64,000 nt of DNA, from contig JAZGFD010000085.1 in the NCBI GenBank assembly GCA_036479115.1, forward strand, positions 11,856 through 75,855, given 5' to 3'. How positions within the stretch are numbered: position 1 is the stretch's first letter; each line of letters opens with the position of its first letter. Origin of the DNA: UBA7328 sp036479115 (GTDB lineage Bacteria; Bacteroidota; Bacteroidia; Chitinophagales; Saprospiraceae). Shown piece by piece: positions 35,400 to 43,255 of this stretch. Made by a program: the position numbers and the translations under genes. A model generated the notes under the pieces. The model was not told where the DNA came from. It worked only from the letters and a program-made list of their open reading frames with translations, and searched no databases.

Positions 35400-36407
35400 A
35401 TGATAGAAGATTATATTACCCGAATACCTAAGGCTGAACTTCACATTCACATAGAAGGTGCATTAGAGCCAGAACTGGCTTTTCATTTTGCAAGGAGAAA
35501 CAATGTAGAATTGAGTTATAACTCAGTAAAAGAATTGAGAGAAGCATATAATTTTAATAATCTCCAAGAGTTTCTCAACCTCTATCATGAAGTATCAAAA
35601 GTGCTGGTAACTGAGGCTGATTTTTATGAGTTTACATGGGCATATCTTGAAAAACTTCATGATCAAAATGTAAGGCATGTAGAGTTGTTTTATGATTCTC
35701 AATCACATACCGAACGAGGAGTTTCATTTGAAACTGTCACTAATGGCATACATAAAGCGCTACAAGATGGAAAAGAAAAATTTGGAATTAGCTCGTACCT
35801 TATTCTTTGTTTTCTAAGACATTTATCAGAAGAAGAGGCGTTGCTTACTTTAGACAAGGCGATAGAACATAAGGATAAAATCATTGGTATAGGTTTGGCG
35901 TCTTCTGAGTTAGGACACCCCCCTTCTAAGTTTGATAACGCTTTTAACAAGGCACGGGCAGAAGGCTTTAGAATAGTGGCCCATGCTGGTGAAGAGGGGC
36001 CAGTAGAGTATATATGGGAAGCGCTTAATATTCTCAAAGTTGAACGGATAGATCATGGCAATAGGGCTATGGAAGATCCTAAGCTTTTAGATTTATTGTC
36101 AAAAAACAAAATCCCATTGACGCTATGCCCAGTGTCTAATTTAGAATTGTGTGTAATTGAATCTCTTGAAAATCATCCCGTAAAAAAAATGTTAGATTTG
36201 GGTATTTTAGCTACTATTCATTCTGATGACCCAGCATATTTTAAAGGAAGTTTAGTAGATAATTATGTAAGAACGGCAGAGGCATTAAGCCTTGATAAAA
36301 TGGACATTTATCAATTGGCAAAGAATTCTTTTGAAGCCAGCTTTTTACCTCAAAATGAAAAAAACAATCTACTCAGAGAATTGAGAGAATTTAAAGACAA
36401 TAACTAA
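35400..36407 (+). CDS. adenine/adenosine deaminase family protein, probably adenine deaminase
   Basis: 335 aa, complete TIM-barrel deaminase. Zinc site AELHIHIEGALEPE (His near 15 and 17), catalytic region HAGEEGP, RIDHGNRA, and HSDDPAYF near the C-terminal metal Asp. HIEGALEPELAF, LCPVSNLELCV and especially SDDPAYF are the forms found in the adenine-deaminase branch (Aah1 type), whereas adenosine deaminases usually read LNTDDP. It converts adenine to hypoxanthine for purine salvage if that assignment is right. The next gene (Crp-type) starts 42 bp downstream on the same strand. Confidence 0.82.
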   Translation: MIEDYITRIPKAELHIHIEGALEPELAFHFARRNNVELSYNSVKELREAYNFNNLQEFLNLYHEVSKVLVTEADFYEFTWAYLEKLHDQNVRHVELFYDSQSHTERGVSFETVTNGIHKALQDGKEKFGISSYLILCFLRHLSEEEALLTLDKAIEHKDKIIGIGLASSELGHPPSKFDNAFNKARAEGFRIVAHAGEEGPVEYIWEALNILKVERIDHGNRAMEDPKLLDLLSKNKIPLTLCPVSNLELCVIESLENHPVKKMLDLGILATIHSDDPAYFKGSLVDNYVRTAEALSLDKMDIYQLAKNSFEASFLPQNEKNNLLRELREFKDNN

Positions 36408-36449
36408 ATTTTGGCTTGCTTAATTAGAGAAGTTGAAACATACCTCAAA

Positions 36450-37025
36450 ATGGAATTGCTCCGTAAAAAATTATTATCGTATTGTTACTTGTCTGATGAC
36501 GAGTTAGATCAATTAATGGGTTCTTTTGTGAAGGTGAATTTACAGCCAGGAGAAAGGTTGTTTTCTGAAGGCGATGTGGTGAAGTCACTTTATTTCATTT
36601 TGTCTGGAGTATTGGTCTATACTAGTGTTGTAGATGGTGAAACATCGATTATTGAATTTTATTCGGATGGCGAAATGCATACTGATTTTTACAGTTACTC
36701 TAAAGAAAAACCTACTGTATGTTCTGCCCAATCAGAAAAGGCGACTTTAGTAATGGCTGTCTCAAAAGAAAAGCTCGAAATGCTGTATGATTCTTCAATG
36801 TCGTTCCAAAGGTTTGGCAGAAAATTGGCAGAAAATTATCTTCTTCATATTCTTAGAAGGAATTATGAAAAACAAATTTTTAGCAATGAAGAACGATATA
36901 GAAGATTCCTTGACAAACGGTACAAACTAAGCCAGAGGGTACCACAATATAAAATAGCTTCTTACCTTAACATCACACCTGTAGGACTTTCAAAAATTAG
37001 AAAGAGAATGTTTAATAAAAGGTGA
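36450..37025 (+). CDS. Crp/Fnr-type transcriptional regulator
   Basis: 191 aa from the ATG at 36450 (MELLRKKLLSYCYLS). A TTG start 39 bp upstream is possible but less likely. The N-terminal cyclic-nucleotide-type jelly roll (about 15-120; NLQPGERLFSEGDVVKSLYF, FILSGVLVY) is followed by a dimer helix and a short C-terminal HTH (VPQYKIASYLNITPVGLSKI). This is the compact Bacteroidota version with a minimal DNA-binding domain. The residues that hold cAMP phosphate in E. coli CRP are not obvious, so the ligand is uncertain. A family B fragment begins directly after the stop codon. Confidence 0.83.
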   Translation: MELLRKKLLSYCYLSDDELDQLMGSFVKVNLQPGERLFSEGDVVKSLYFILSGVLVYTSVVDGETSIIEFYSDGEMHTDFYSYSKEKPTVCSAQSEKATLVMAVSKEKLEMLYDSSMSFQRFGRKLAENYLLHILRRNYEKQIFSNEERYRRFLDKRYKLSQRVPQYKIASYLNITPVGLSKIRKRMFNKR

Positions 37026-37147
37026 CGTTCTTTTGGCGACATTTTTTATTCAACTCGCTGAAACTCAGGCATCACTAAATATCAAAAAACTAAATTCTCA
37101 GCCAAAATATTTTATTTCATAAACTTTGACAGTTTCCGTTCAGACAC
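37026..37147 (+). repeat. family B element, left end missing
   Basis: 122 bp with the B right part: TTCTTTTGGCGACATTTTTT, CAACTCGCTGAAACTCAGGC, ATCACTAAATATCAAAAAAC and the terminus AGTTTCCGTTCAGACAC. It abuts the stop codon of the Crp-type gene, so either the left end was lost or it lies under the gene's 3' end. Confidence 0.65.
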
Positions 37148-37303
37148 TACGTAAATAATTCTTGATTTTACTTTATATCTTGCTTACCAATTTTATGCAA
37201 AAAAAATGTTTTTGCCGCGATCAGGTAATTTGCCTAGAACAAACGGAAATGCGAAGGTTATAAGCATATTTATAGGATATTTTTTATACTAAAATCAATG
37301 TGA

Positions 37304-37825
37304 ATGAGTAACAAAGTGACATACAATTCTGACTTACATTGTGTCATGAAAAATGAGGATGTTAAATTATCACCACTGAAAGAGAATTACAGAGCGGTAT
37401 TATATGTAGCCGCATCAGACCCTAATATATGGGAGCAACATCCCGTTCGTGACAGGTGGAAGAAAGATGTTTATGACCTATTTTTTGACACTGCTTTAGA
37501 TTGTAATTTAGCTTTTGTTGTTCATGATACCATAACTGGTGCGTGTATAGGATCATCTCGCTATAGATTCCATAATACTGAGGATTATGCCATAGAAATA
37601 GGATGGACATTTTTAGTAGTGAGTCATTGGGGTGGAAAATATAATCGAGCAATAAAGCAATTGATGATAGATAATGCACATAGGTATTACACTGATGTAA
37701 TGCTGTATATTGATGCGAATAATATTCGATCTATAAGGGCTGCTGAGAAAATAGGTGCTGTTCGGTTAACAGATCAGGACGATCCATTATATGATACAAG
37801 AACCAATTATTTATCATTTTTATAA
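37304..37825 (+). CDS. GNAT-family N-acetyltransferase
   Basis: 173 aa. Typical GNAT features: VKLSPLKENYRAVLY at the start, LAFVVHDTITGACIGSSRYR (strands 2-4), EIGWTFLVVSHWGGKYNRAI (acetyl-CoA region; the usual R/QxxGxG/A is altered to GGKYNRA), and DANNIRSIRAAEKIGAVR (the common xNxRSxxxxEKxG motif). It is most like the enzymes that acetylate small amines or ribosomal protein N-termini (RimJ/RimL type), but the substrate is not determinable. No operon partner; a B element follows 91 bp later. Confidence 0.82.
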   Translation: MSNKVTYNSDLHCVMKNEDVKLSPLKENYRAVLYVAASDPNIWEQHPVRDRWKKDVYDLFFDTALDCNLAFVVHDTITGACIGSSRYRFHNTEDYAIEIGWTFLVVSHWGGKYNRAIKQLMIDNAHRYYTDVMLYIDANNIRSIRAAEKIGAVRLTDQDDPLYDTRTNYLSFL

Positions 37826-37916
37826 AAAAATGACGCTTTTACCAAACCGTATCTATGTGCGGTATTCTTTAACAATGAGCGGATTGAAAACAGCAAGAAT
37901 AGAAGATGCCAAACTT

Positions 37917-38099
37917 GAGTTCACTCCAAAAGGTAACAAAACCAAAAAAAGTTACTTCGTCAAGCTCTGCATAAAGCTTTTGGCGCACTTAATATTTTTC
38001 TCAACTCGCTGATAATCAGGTATCACCGAGTCTCCAAAAATGCAAATTTCATCCGAAACAATTCTTTTGCAGAAAAATGTTAGTTTTCTGAGTAGACTC
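37917..38099 (+). repeat. family B element with perfect 6-bp flanking duplication
   Basis: 183 bp from GAGTTCACTCCAAAAGGTAA to CTGAGTAGACTC with standard B blocks (CAAGCTCTGCATAAAGCTTT, TGGCGCACTTAATATTTTTC, AACTCGCTGATAATCAGG, ATGCAAATTTCATCCGAAAC). It is flanked by AAACTT on both sides (37,911-37,916 and 38,100-38,105), an exact 6-bp direct repeat. Confidence 0.82.
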
Positions 38100-38110
38100 A
38101 AACTTGATCT

Positions 38111-38263
38111 TTAGCCACAGCCAATTACTTTTCCCATTCCATAAAAAATAGCTATCCAAACCAGCCCTTTAATGAAAAAGAAAGCAAATGCTCCCCAGCC
38201 TAATCTCTTGAACCAAGTTTTTTTAGACTCTTTTTCAGGATGTTGATTTTCTAATCCTTCCAT
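38111..38263 (-). CDS. 50-aa single-pass membrane protein overlapping the PD40 lipoprotein gene
   Basis: Starts MEGLENQHPEKESKKTWFKR, then a membrane segment of about residues 21-48 (GWGAFAFFFIKGLVWIAIF) ending GCG. Its ATG (38263) lies inside the last codons of the PD40 gene, in another frame, giving a 13-bp overlap with that gene's TAG; this suggests translational coupling. Polar head, single TM and the coupled position support a real gene. Function unknown. An A/B-type repeat lies just after its stop. Confidence 0.62.
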   Translation of the reverse strand: MEGLENQHPEKESKKTWFKRLGWGAFAFFFIKGLVWIAIFYGMGKVIGCG

Positions 38264-39381
38264 TCTGCTATAAAAACATTTGTAGCTCTAGTGCCGCCAT
38301 TATTCCTGTTGGAAGAGAAGGCTAAATATTTTCCATCATAAGAAAACATGGCAAAAGAATCAAATGCGGTATCAAATGTAATTTGCTCAAGGCCAGATCC
38401 ATCTATGTTAATCATGAACAAGTTAAATGGAAATCCACGTTCACTTTTGTGATTGGAGGAAAATATAATTTTCTTACCAGAAGGGTGGAAATAAGGGGCC
38501 CAATTGGCTTTCCCAAGTTGGGTAATTTGTTTCATATTACTACCATCTATATTACATACAAAAAGCTCCATCTGAGTAGGTTGTACAAGGCCTTTCATGA
38601 GTAAGTCTTGGTATTGTTTTTTTGCTTCATCTGTAGAAGGCCTGGACGCTCTAAATATTAATTTGGTTCCATCTGGCGAGAAAAAAGCACCCCCATCATA
38701 CCCCAATTCATCAGTGACTTGCTGTACATTACTTCCATCAATATCCATTGTATAAAGCTCCAAATCTCCTGATCTCATGGAAGTAAAAACTATCTTGTCA
38801 CCTGAAGGAGAGAGTGTAGCTTCGGCATCATATCCTGGATGGTCAGTGAGCTGGCTTATAATATTTCCATCAAGGTCACTAACAAAAATATCAAAGGATT
38901 CGTATATAGGCCATACATACAATCCTGATTTACGCTCGGGTACAGGAGGGCACGCAGAATCAGCAAGATGAGTAGAAGCATAGAGGAAATGTTTGCCTCC
39001 TGGCATAAAGAAACTGCATGTGGTTCTGCCTTTTCCTGTACTTACAAGTGGTGGCTTAAAGTTAATATCACGTTTTTCTTTAAGATCATAAATAAAAATC
39101 TGATCACAGTCGGCTCCCCAATCTTCATTAGATGCTTGAAACACCAATTTGCTATCGTCAAATGACCAATATGCCTCGGCATTATCACCTCCATTTGTAA
39201 GTTGCTGCATGTGTTTGAAATGTATTTCTTTTTCAAAGATCAGGGAGTCGTGATCAAAGGCTAAGATTGAAGATTCCAGATTTTCAGAAGATATGGAAGA
39301 GGGAGTGGGATTCTCCTTGCAGGATATGATAAATGTAATCATAGTAAAAATAATCAGAGAATTGTTTAGTCCTAGTGTCAT
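38251..39381 (-). CDS. TolB-like PD40 beta-propeller lipoprotein
   Basis: 376 aa. The N-terminus has a signal peptide ending in a lipobox (FIISC, Cys about 20). The remainder is a beta-propeller with PD40/WD40-like repeats: EAYWSFDDSKLVFQAS, DAEATLSPSGDKIVFTS, GGAFFSPDGTKLIFRAS, APYFHPSGKKIIFSSNH and FAMFSYDGKYLAFSSNR. It should be anchored in the envelope and act as a binding or scaffold protein. It is divergent from an M28 peptidase with only 47 bp between start codons; PD40 and peptidase genes are often neighbours, suggesting a shared envelope peptide task. Confidence 0.85.
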   Translation of the reverse strand: MTLGLNNSLIIFTMITFIISCKENPTPSSISSENLESSILAFDHDSLIFEKEIHFKHMQQLTNGGDNAEAYWSFDDSKLVFQASNEDWGADCDQIFIYDLKEKRDINFKPPLVSTGKGRTTCSFFMPGGKHFLYASTHLADSACPPVPERKSGLYVWPIYESFDIFVSDLDGNIISQLTDHPGYDAEATLSPSGDKIVFTSMRSGDLELYTMDIDGSNVQQVTDELGYDGGAFFSPDGTKLIFRASRPSTDEAKKQYQDLLMKGLVQPTQMELFVCNIDGSNMKQITQLGKANWAPYFHPSGKKIIFSSNHKSERGFPFNLFMINIDGSGLEQITFDTAFDSFAMFSYDGKYLAFSSNRNNGGTRATNVFIAEWKD

Positions 39382-39387
39382 AGTATG

Positions 39388-39395
39388 TACATTTG
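39388..39395 (+). promoter_or_regulatory. candidate -7 promoter box for the M28 peptidase
   Basis: TACATTTG fits TAnnTTTG, 33 bp upstream of the ATG at 39429, inside the 47-bp divergent spacer. The matching -33 region would overlap the start codon of the divergent lipoprotein gene (TTG at 39362-39364, 23 bp away). Confidence 0.3.
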
Positions 39396-39428
39396 GAGAG
39401 CAAAAATACTCATTATAATCCTTTAATT

Positions 39429-40706
39429 ATGAATACAAAAAGACTTGTTATTATACAATACACAATCAAAGTTACGATCATCGCAATATCTATATTCACA
39501 TTGAGTAATTGCGCTACTTTAAATATCCCTGAAATCACCAAAATCACACATGATACTACTATAGAAAAGGATATAGAATATTTGGCTTCCGATGAATTGA
39601 AAGGGCGAGAAACGGGAAGTGAAGGAGAGCAGTTGGCAGCTGATTATATTAAGAAAAGGTTTAAATCTTTGGGGGTTTCACCTAAAGGAACAGATGGGTA
39701 CTACCAGGATTTTGCAGTAAAAGATAAAGACAATCCACATGGTGCTGAGTTTTCAGATATAGGCGATATCACTGTAAGGAATGTAGTGGGTTATATTGAT
39801 AATGGCGCGCAAAATACAGTGGTGATAGGAGCTCATTATGACCATCTTGGCTTAGGAAGTTTTGGTTCATTGTACACTGAAGGGCCAGCCATCCACAACG
39901 GTGCTGATGATAATGCTAGTGGCGTAGCAGGAATGCTTCATCTTGCTAAAGTATTGAGAGGCAAGCACACAAGCAACAACTATCTTTTTATTGCATTTTC
40001 AGGCGAAGAGCACGGCCTTTGGGGTTCTAATTATTATACTAAAAATCCTACAATAGATTTGAAGAAAGCTACTTATATGTTTAACATGGATATGATAGGC
40101 AGGCTCAATGCTGAAGGTGTACTTTCTGTTAATGGCGTAGGGACATCGCCATCATGGAATAAAGTCATGAAAAAGGCCAAAGTAAAAGGACTATCTATTG
40201 TTACCACTGAGGGCGGCATGGGGGCATCAGACCACACTTCGTTTTATCTTTCAGAAGTACCGGCTCTTCATTTTTTCACAGGACAACATATGGACTACCA
40301 CAAGCCATCTGATGATGAAGAAAAAATCAATTATAATGGTATTGAGTTGGTTATGGAATATATGTTGGTTTTGATAGAAAAATTAGATAATAAAGGAGAC
40401 CTAGTATGGACTGAGACAAAATCTTCAAATATAACGAGAAGAAGAAGTTTTAAAGTAACACTTGGTGTGATGCCAGATTATCTGTTTGCAGGTGAGGGTA
40501 TGCGTATAGATGGTGTCAAATCAGATCGGCCTGCAGGAATTGCAGGAATTGAAAAAGGTGACATTGTTATACAAATGGCTGAGCACAAAGTGGGTGGGAT
40601 GGAGTCATATATGGATTTATTGGCCAAATTTGGGCCTGGTGACACAATAATTGTCAAAGTAAAAAGAGGGAAGAAGATAGTAGAAAAGAAGGTTGTTTTT
40701 GATTGA
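39429..40706 (+). CDS. M28-family metallopeptidase lipoprotein with C-terminal PDZ domain
   Basis: 425 aa from the ATG at 39429 (MNTKRLVIIQ); the signal peptide ends in lipobox LSNC. The two-zinc peptidase core has GAHYDHLG, NGADDNASG, the catalytic pair FSGEEHGLWG, NMDMIGR and the last His in MDYHKPSDD. The C-terminal about 90 residues form a PDZ domain (GVMPDYLFAGEGMRIDGV, AGIEKGDIVIQMAEHKVGG). It is probably an aminopeptidase anchored in the periplasm or outer membrane, with the PDZ domain positioning substrates. All metal ligands are present. It is divergent from the PD40 lipoprotein. Confidence 0.92.
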   Translation: MNTKRLVIIQYTIKVTIIAISIFTLSNCATLNIPEITKITHDTTIEKDIEYLASDELKGRETGSEGEQLAADYIKKRFKSLGVSPKGTDGYYQDFAVKDKDNPHGAEFSDIGDITVRNVVGYIDNGAQNTVVIGAHYDHLGLGSFGSLYTEGPAIHNGADDNASGVAGMLHLAKVLRGKHTSNNYLFIAFSGEEHGLWGSNYYTKNPTIDLKKATYMFNMDMIGRLNAEGVLSVNGVGTSPSWNKVMKKAKVKGLSIVTTEGGMGASDHTSFYLSEVPALHFFTGQHMDYHKPSDDEEKINYNGIELVMEYMLVLIEKLDNKGDLVWTETKSSNITRRRSFKVTLGVMPDYLFAGEGMRIDGVKSDRPAGIAGIEKGDIVIQMAEHKVGGMESYMDLLAKFGPGDTIIVKVKRGKKIVEKKVVFD

Positions 40707-41218
40707 CATCAATTCAATAATCACTCTGATTGACCTTTTTGGTTCTCAGCAATTCAGAGCGAAATCAATTAAAAATTGGGCGAAACGTGTAGTTATATCT
40801 TAGCATAAGAGTACCTGGCTAGGTGAAGGCAGGTCATTTTACTTTTGAAATATCTGTATAATGAATATTTCATAGGATTCTGGACACTATTGTCACAGGT
40901 TCCACTATCATATGTCTTAGTATCTCAGGTTATATTTTTTAAGCAAAGGGGGGGGGGCTGATAATCTGGCATTATTCTAAGTCTTTTAATTGATTAACAT
41001 CAATTTATCTTCTTAAACCAACCTGAGTAGTTACCAAATATTTAATTAACTGTAAACTAGCTTTTTATAGTTTATTATAGTTTGCTCTTTTTCAATACTT
41101 TATGCATTCACTCTGAATTGCTGGATAGAACACTGGTTTTTTTACAAAACCATTTTTTTTGTAACTTTTCAAGCAAAACCAAATTTGGTTAAAAAATGCA
41201 GTTATTATGGGGATAACC
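40707..41218. other. intergenic stretch with a G10 tract and an A-element end
   Basis: About 510 bp between convergent genes. A run of ten G residues at 40,948-40,957 stands out in AT-rich DNA. At 41,017-41,034 the right terminus of a family A element (ACCAACCTGAGTAGTTAC) remains without its left part. No ORF or RNA gene was recognised. Confidence 0.5.
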
Positions 41219-42274
41219 CTAACGAATACCTTGATAATTGTCAATAGATACGGTGAATGAGCCACATTGTTCTCTAGGAGCGGTGAGATCGGCTTCGTAT
41301 TTATAGTTTGACATGGCATCTAATGCTTTCCTTAACGTGGTCATATCTTTAATGGTAGTGCCTGCTTCATCAATTTGTACTACAGATACTTTTCCCGATC
41401 TACTAATACATACCTTAAATACAATCTTGCCTGACTGGCCACTCACATAAGCGATCATGCTAGGATCACGAAATAATACTTTTCTCCCAAAAATACCATC
41501 TCCAGAAGCATCAAATTCTCCTGCACCGCTGTCTCCTGTACCAATGCCACTGTCATTATCATTTCCTCCTTCATCATTTCCTTTGCCTGATCCTTCATTC
41601 CCTTTTCCTGTACCACCAGATTCTCCATCTTTAAGTGAGGGATCGCTATCTCCAGTACCGTCAGTAGTAGAATCAGTGTCATTGGTGCCAGGCTCTTCGG
41701 TTGGGATGTCCACTGTTGTGGTTTCCTCTGGATCATCAGCTACATCTATATCATCTAGCACATCTTCAATACTAGGGAAGTCTGGATTGCTCACAAAAAC
41801 TTCTTCCTCCGTAGGTTCTGGGTCAGGATCAGATTCAGGAATGTACTCTGGTTCTGGTTCGTCCACAATGATTTCTTCTTCTATTGCTTCTATCTCACTT
41901 TCTTCCATTGTAGTTTCGCTATATACAGGATCAGTTGGTTCTGGTTTGGGCGCTTCTGTAGGTTTTGGTGTAGGTTTAGTAGTTGGTTTCGGTACCGGAA
42001 CTTTAATCGGTGTAGGTTTCTCTATTTTCTTTACTTCTCGCTCTTTTGGTCTTTGCTTGCCCTCACTAGCAGAAGATTTAGTGCTATTAGAACTCTTGGT
42101 ATTTTTAAGCTCAATTTCTTGAAAACTTACAGTTACAGCGTATTGTGTATCAATGGTTTTATCTGGGTCTTGATTCAATGTGACTTGCCATGATATGAGA
42201 ATAAGAAGTAAGTGGGCAGCAATAGATATCCTCATTGCTTTGCTCCATCTTCTTGGGTCTATCGAATTTTCCAT
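41219..42274 (-). CDS. TonB-like energy-transducer protein with long acidic/proline linker
   Basis: 351 aa from the ATG at 42274 (MENSIDPRRWSKAMRIS); a start 36 bp upstream is possible. One N-terminal TM (about 15-35), then a long low-complexity linker: Pro-Lys-Thr repeats (about 85-120), Glu/Asp/Pro-rich acidic repeats (about 120-215), and Gly/Asp/Ser-rich stretches (about 215-260). The C-terminal about 85 residues (SGKIVFKVCISRSGKVSVVQ) form the TonB/TolA-type domain seen in Bacteroidota. It should couple inner-membrane ExbB/ExbD to outer-membrane receptors, but no exbB/exbD is nearby. A family A element begins 70 bp upstream. Confidence 0.78.
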   Translation of the reverse strand: MENSIDPRRWSKAMRISIAAHLLLILISWQVTLNQDPDKTIDTQYAVTVSFQEIELKNTKSSNSTKSSASEGKQRPKEREVKKIEKPTPIKVPVPKPTTKPTPKPTEAPKPEPTDPVYSETTMEESEIEAIEEEIIVDEPEPEYIPESDPDPEPTEEEVFVSNPDFPSIEDVLDDIDVADDPEETTTVDIPTEEPGTNDTDSTTDGTGDSDPSLKDGESGGTGKGNEGSGKGNDEGGNDNDSGIGTGDSGAGEFDASGDGIFGRKVLFRDPSMIAYVSGQSGKIVFKVCISRSGKVSVVQIDEAGTTIKDMTTLRKALDAMSNYKYEADLTAPREQCGSFTVSIDNYQGIR

Positions 42275-42344
42275 AGTTAAGATTTCTATAAAGACGTAAA
42301 TATGTGTCATTCTACCTATTCAAAGGTAGATTTTAACATTAGTT

Positions 42345-42561
42345 GTAACTACTCAGGTGATATCAAATTTGGTTAAAAAAACTCTTTTATCACTATACTT
42401 CGGCAATTTATGTCTCTAATTCGAAGATGTGGTGATATAAGTCGATATTCACTAACAAATAAAATACATTATTTATAGCGCTGCTATTAATACAAAAATA
42501 GCCTGTGTTTAGCAATAAAATAGCACCTTTTTATCTCAAAAGCACACCACTTGAATAGTTG
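42345..42561 (+). repeat. family A element, long subtype with one 55-bp module and 9-bp duplication
   Basis: 217 bp starting GTAACTACTCAGGTGATATC and ending CACACCACTTGAATAGTTG. Its middle carries one 55-bp module (TTCGAAGATGTGGTGATATA, TTCACTAACAAATAAAATAC). It is flanked by ACATTAGTT on both sides (42,336-42,344 and 42,562-42,570). A possible -7 box for the TonB-like gene (CAAAGGTA on the plus strand, 42,321-42,328) lies next to it, so the element has replaced the DNA further upstream of that promoter. Confidence 0.82.
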
Positions 42562-42717
42562 ACATTAGTTAAATTCTTAGAAAATGTGGCTTTTTTGAAA
42601 ATACTTATCCTTTCTCATCGCTTTTGAGTTTTAAGCTATTTAAACAATATTTTTTTTTAATCAAGAGAAAATTTTAGTTCTTAGGAGTGTTATGGTTTGA
42701 AAAATCCGTAACCACTC

Positions 42718-42998
42718 AGGTGGATCATTTTGAGGCCTGACTGTCAATGAGGTTGGCACAAAATTGTTATTTTTTACCAGATAAAATTCATTTGAGATGC
42801 AATAACAGCGCTATTCCTATCCTGTTTTATTGATTTGTGAATCTCGATTATGTCGCCATATCTTCGATTTACTAACTCATTTTATTGGTTAGTGAATCTC
42901 GATTATGTCGCCATATCTTCGATTTACATCGAGAAAAGCTGAAATACGGTAGAAAAAGAACTTTTTTTAGCTAAAACTGGCTCCTTCTGAGCAACAAC
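42718..42998 (-). repeat. family A element, reverse orientation, with two 55-bp modules
   Basis: 281 bp, opposite in direction to most copies. Left end as read here GTAACCACTCAGGTGG; the reversed left-half blocks follow at the right (GCTGAAATACGGTAGAAAAA, GAACTTTTTTTAGC, CTGGCTCCTTCTGAGCAACA). The middle is replaced by two tandem 55-bp modules (42,840-42,949). A short GCCTGACTGTCAATGAGG insert is shared with the copy at 50,426. Confidence 0.68.
42840..42949 (-). repeat. tandem 55-bp module, two copies
   Basis: AATCTCGATTATGTCGCCAT and the following ATCTTCGATTTAC occur at 42,840 and again at 42,895, exactly 55 bp apart, joined by TAACTCATTTTATTGGTTAG. It is the reverse complement of the three-copy array at 50,010-50,174. 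The second copy is cut off where the A element resumes (near 42,928). Confidence 0.75.
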
Positions 42999-43255
42999 AA
43001 AATTCCACTCCTGATATTAAGGAAAGGAGCAGATAAAAAACCGCTAATTCAGAAGATCAATGGCTTTCAAATAAATTAACTACATGTTTTTAAACAACTT
43101 CTGATTTCAAAACACTTGCTCCAAGCCTAAGAACTCTTTTTATTTTCAGCATATTGTATGGACTAAAATTAATATAGCCTTTTTACACCCAATTGCTTCC
43201 TACTGCGTTATTAAGATGTAAACGAAATTTTTGGAAGTAAGAAATATATTTAGTT

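Noticed and set aside
41457..42122. 221-codon Ser/Pro-rich frame on the plus strand
   Set aside because: Mirror image of the low-complexity linker of the TonB-like gene on the other strand.
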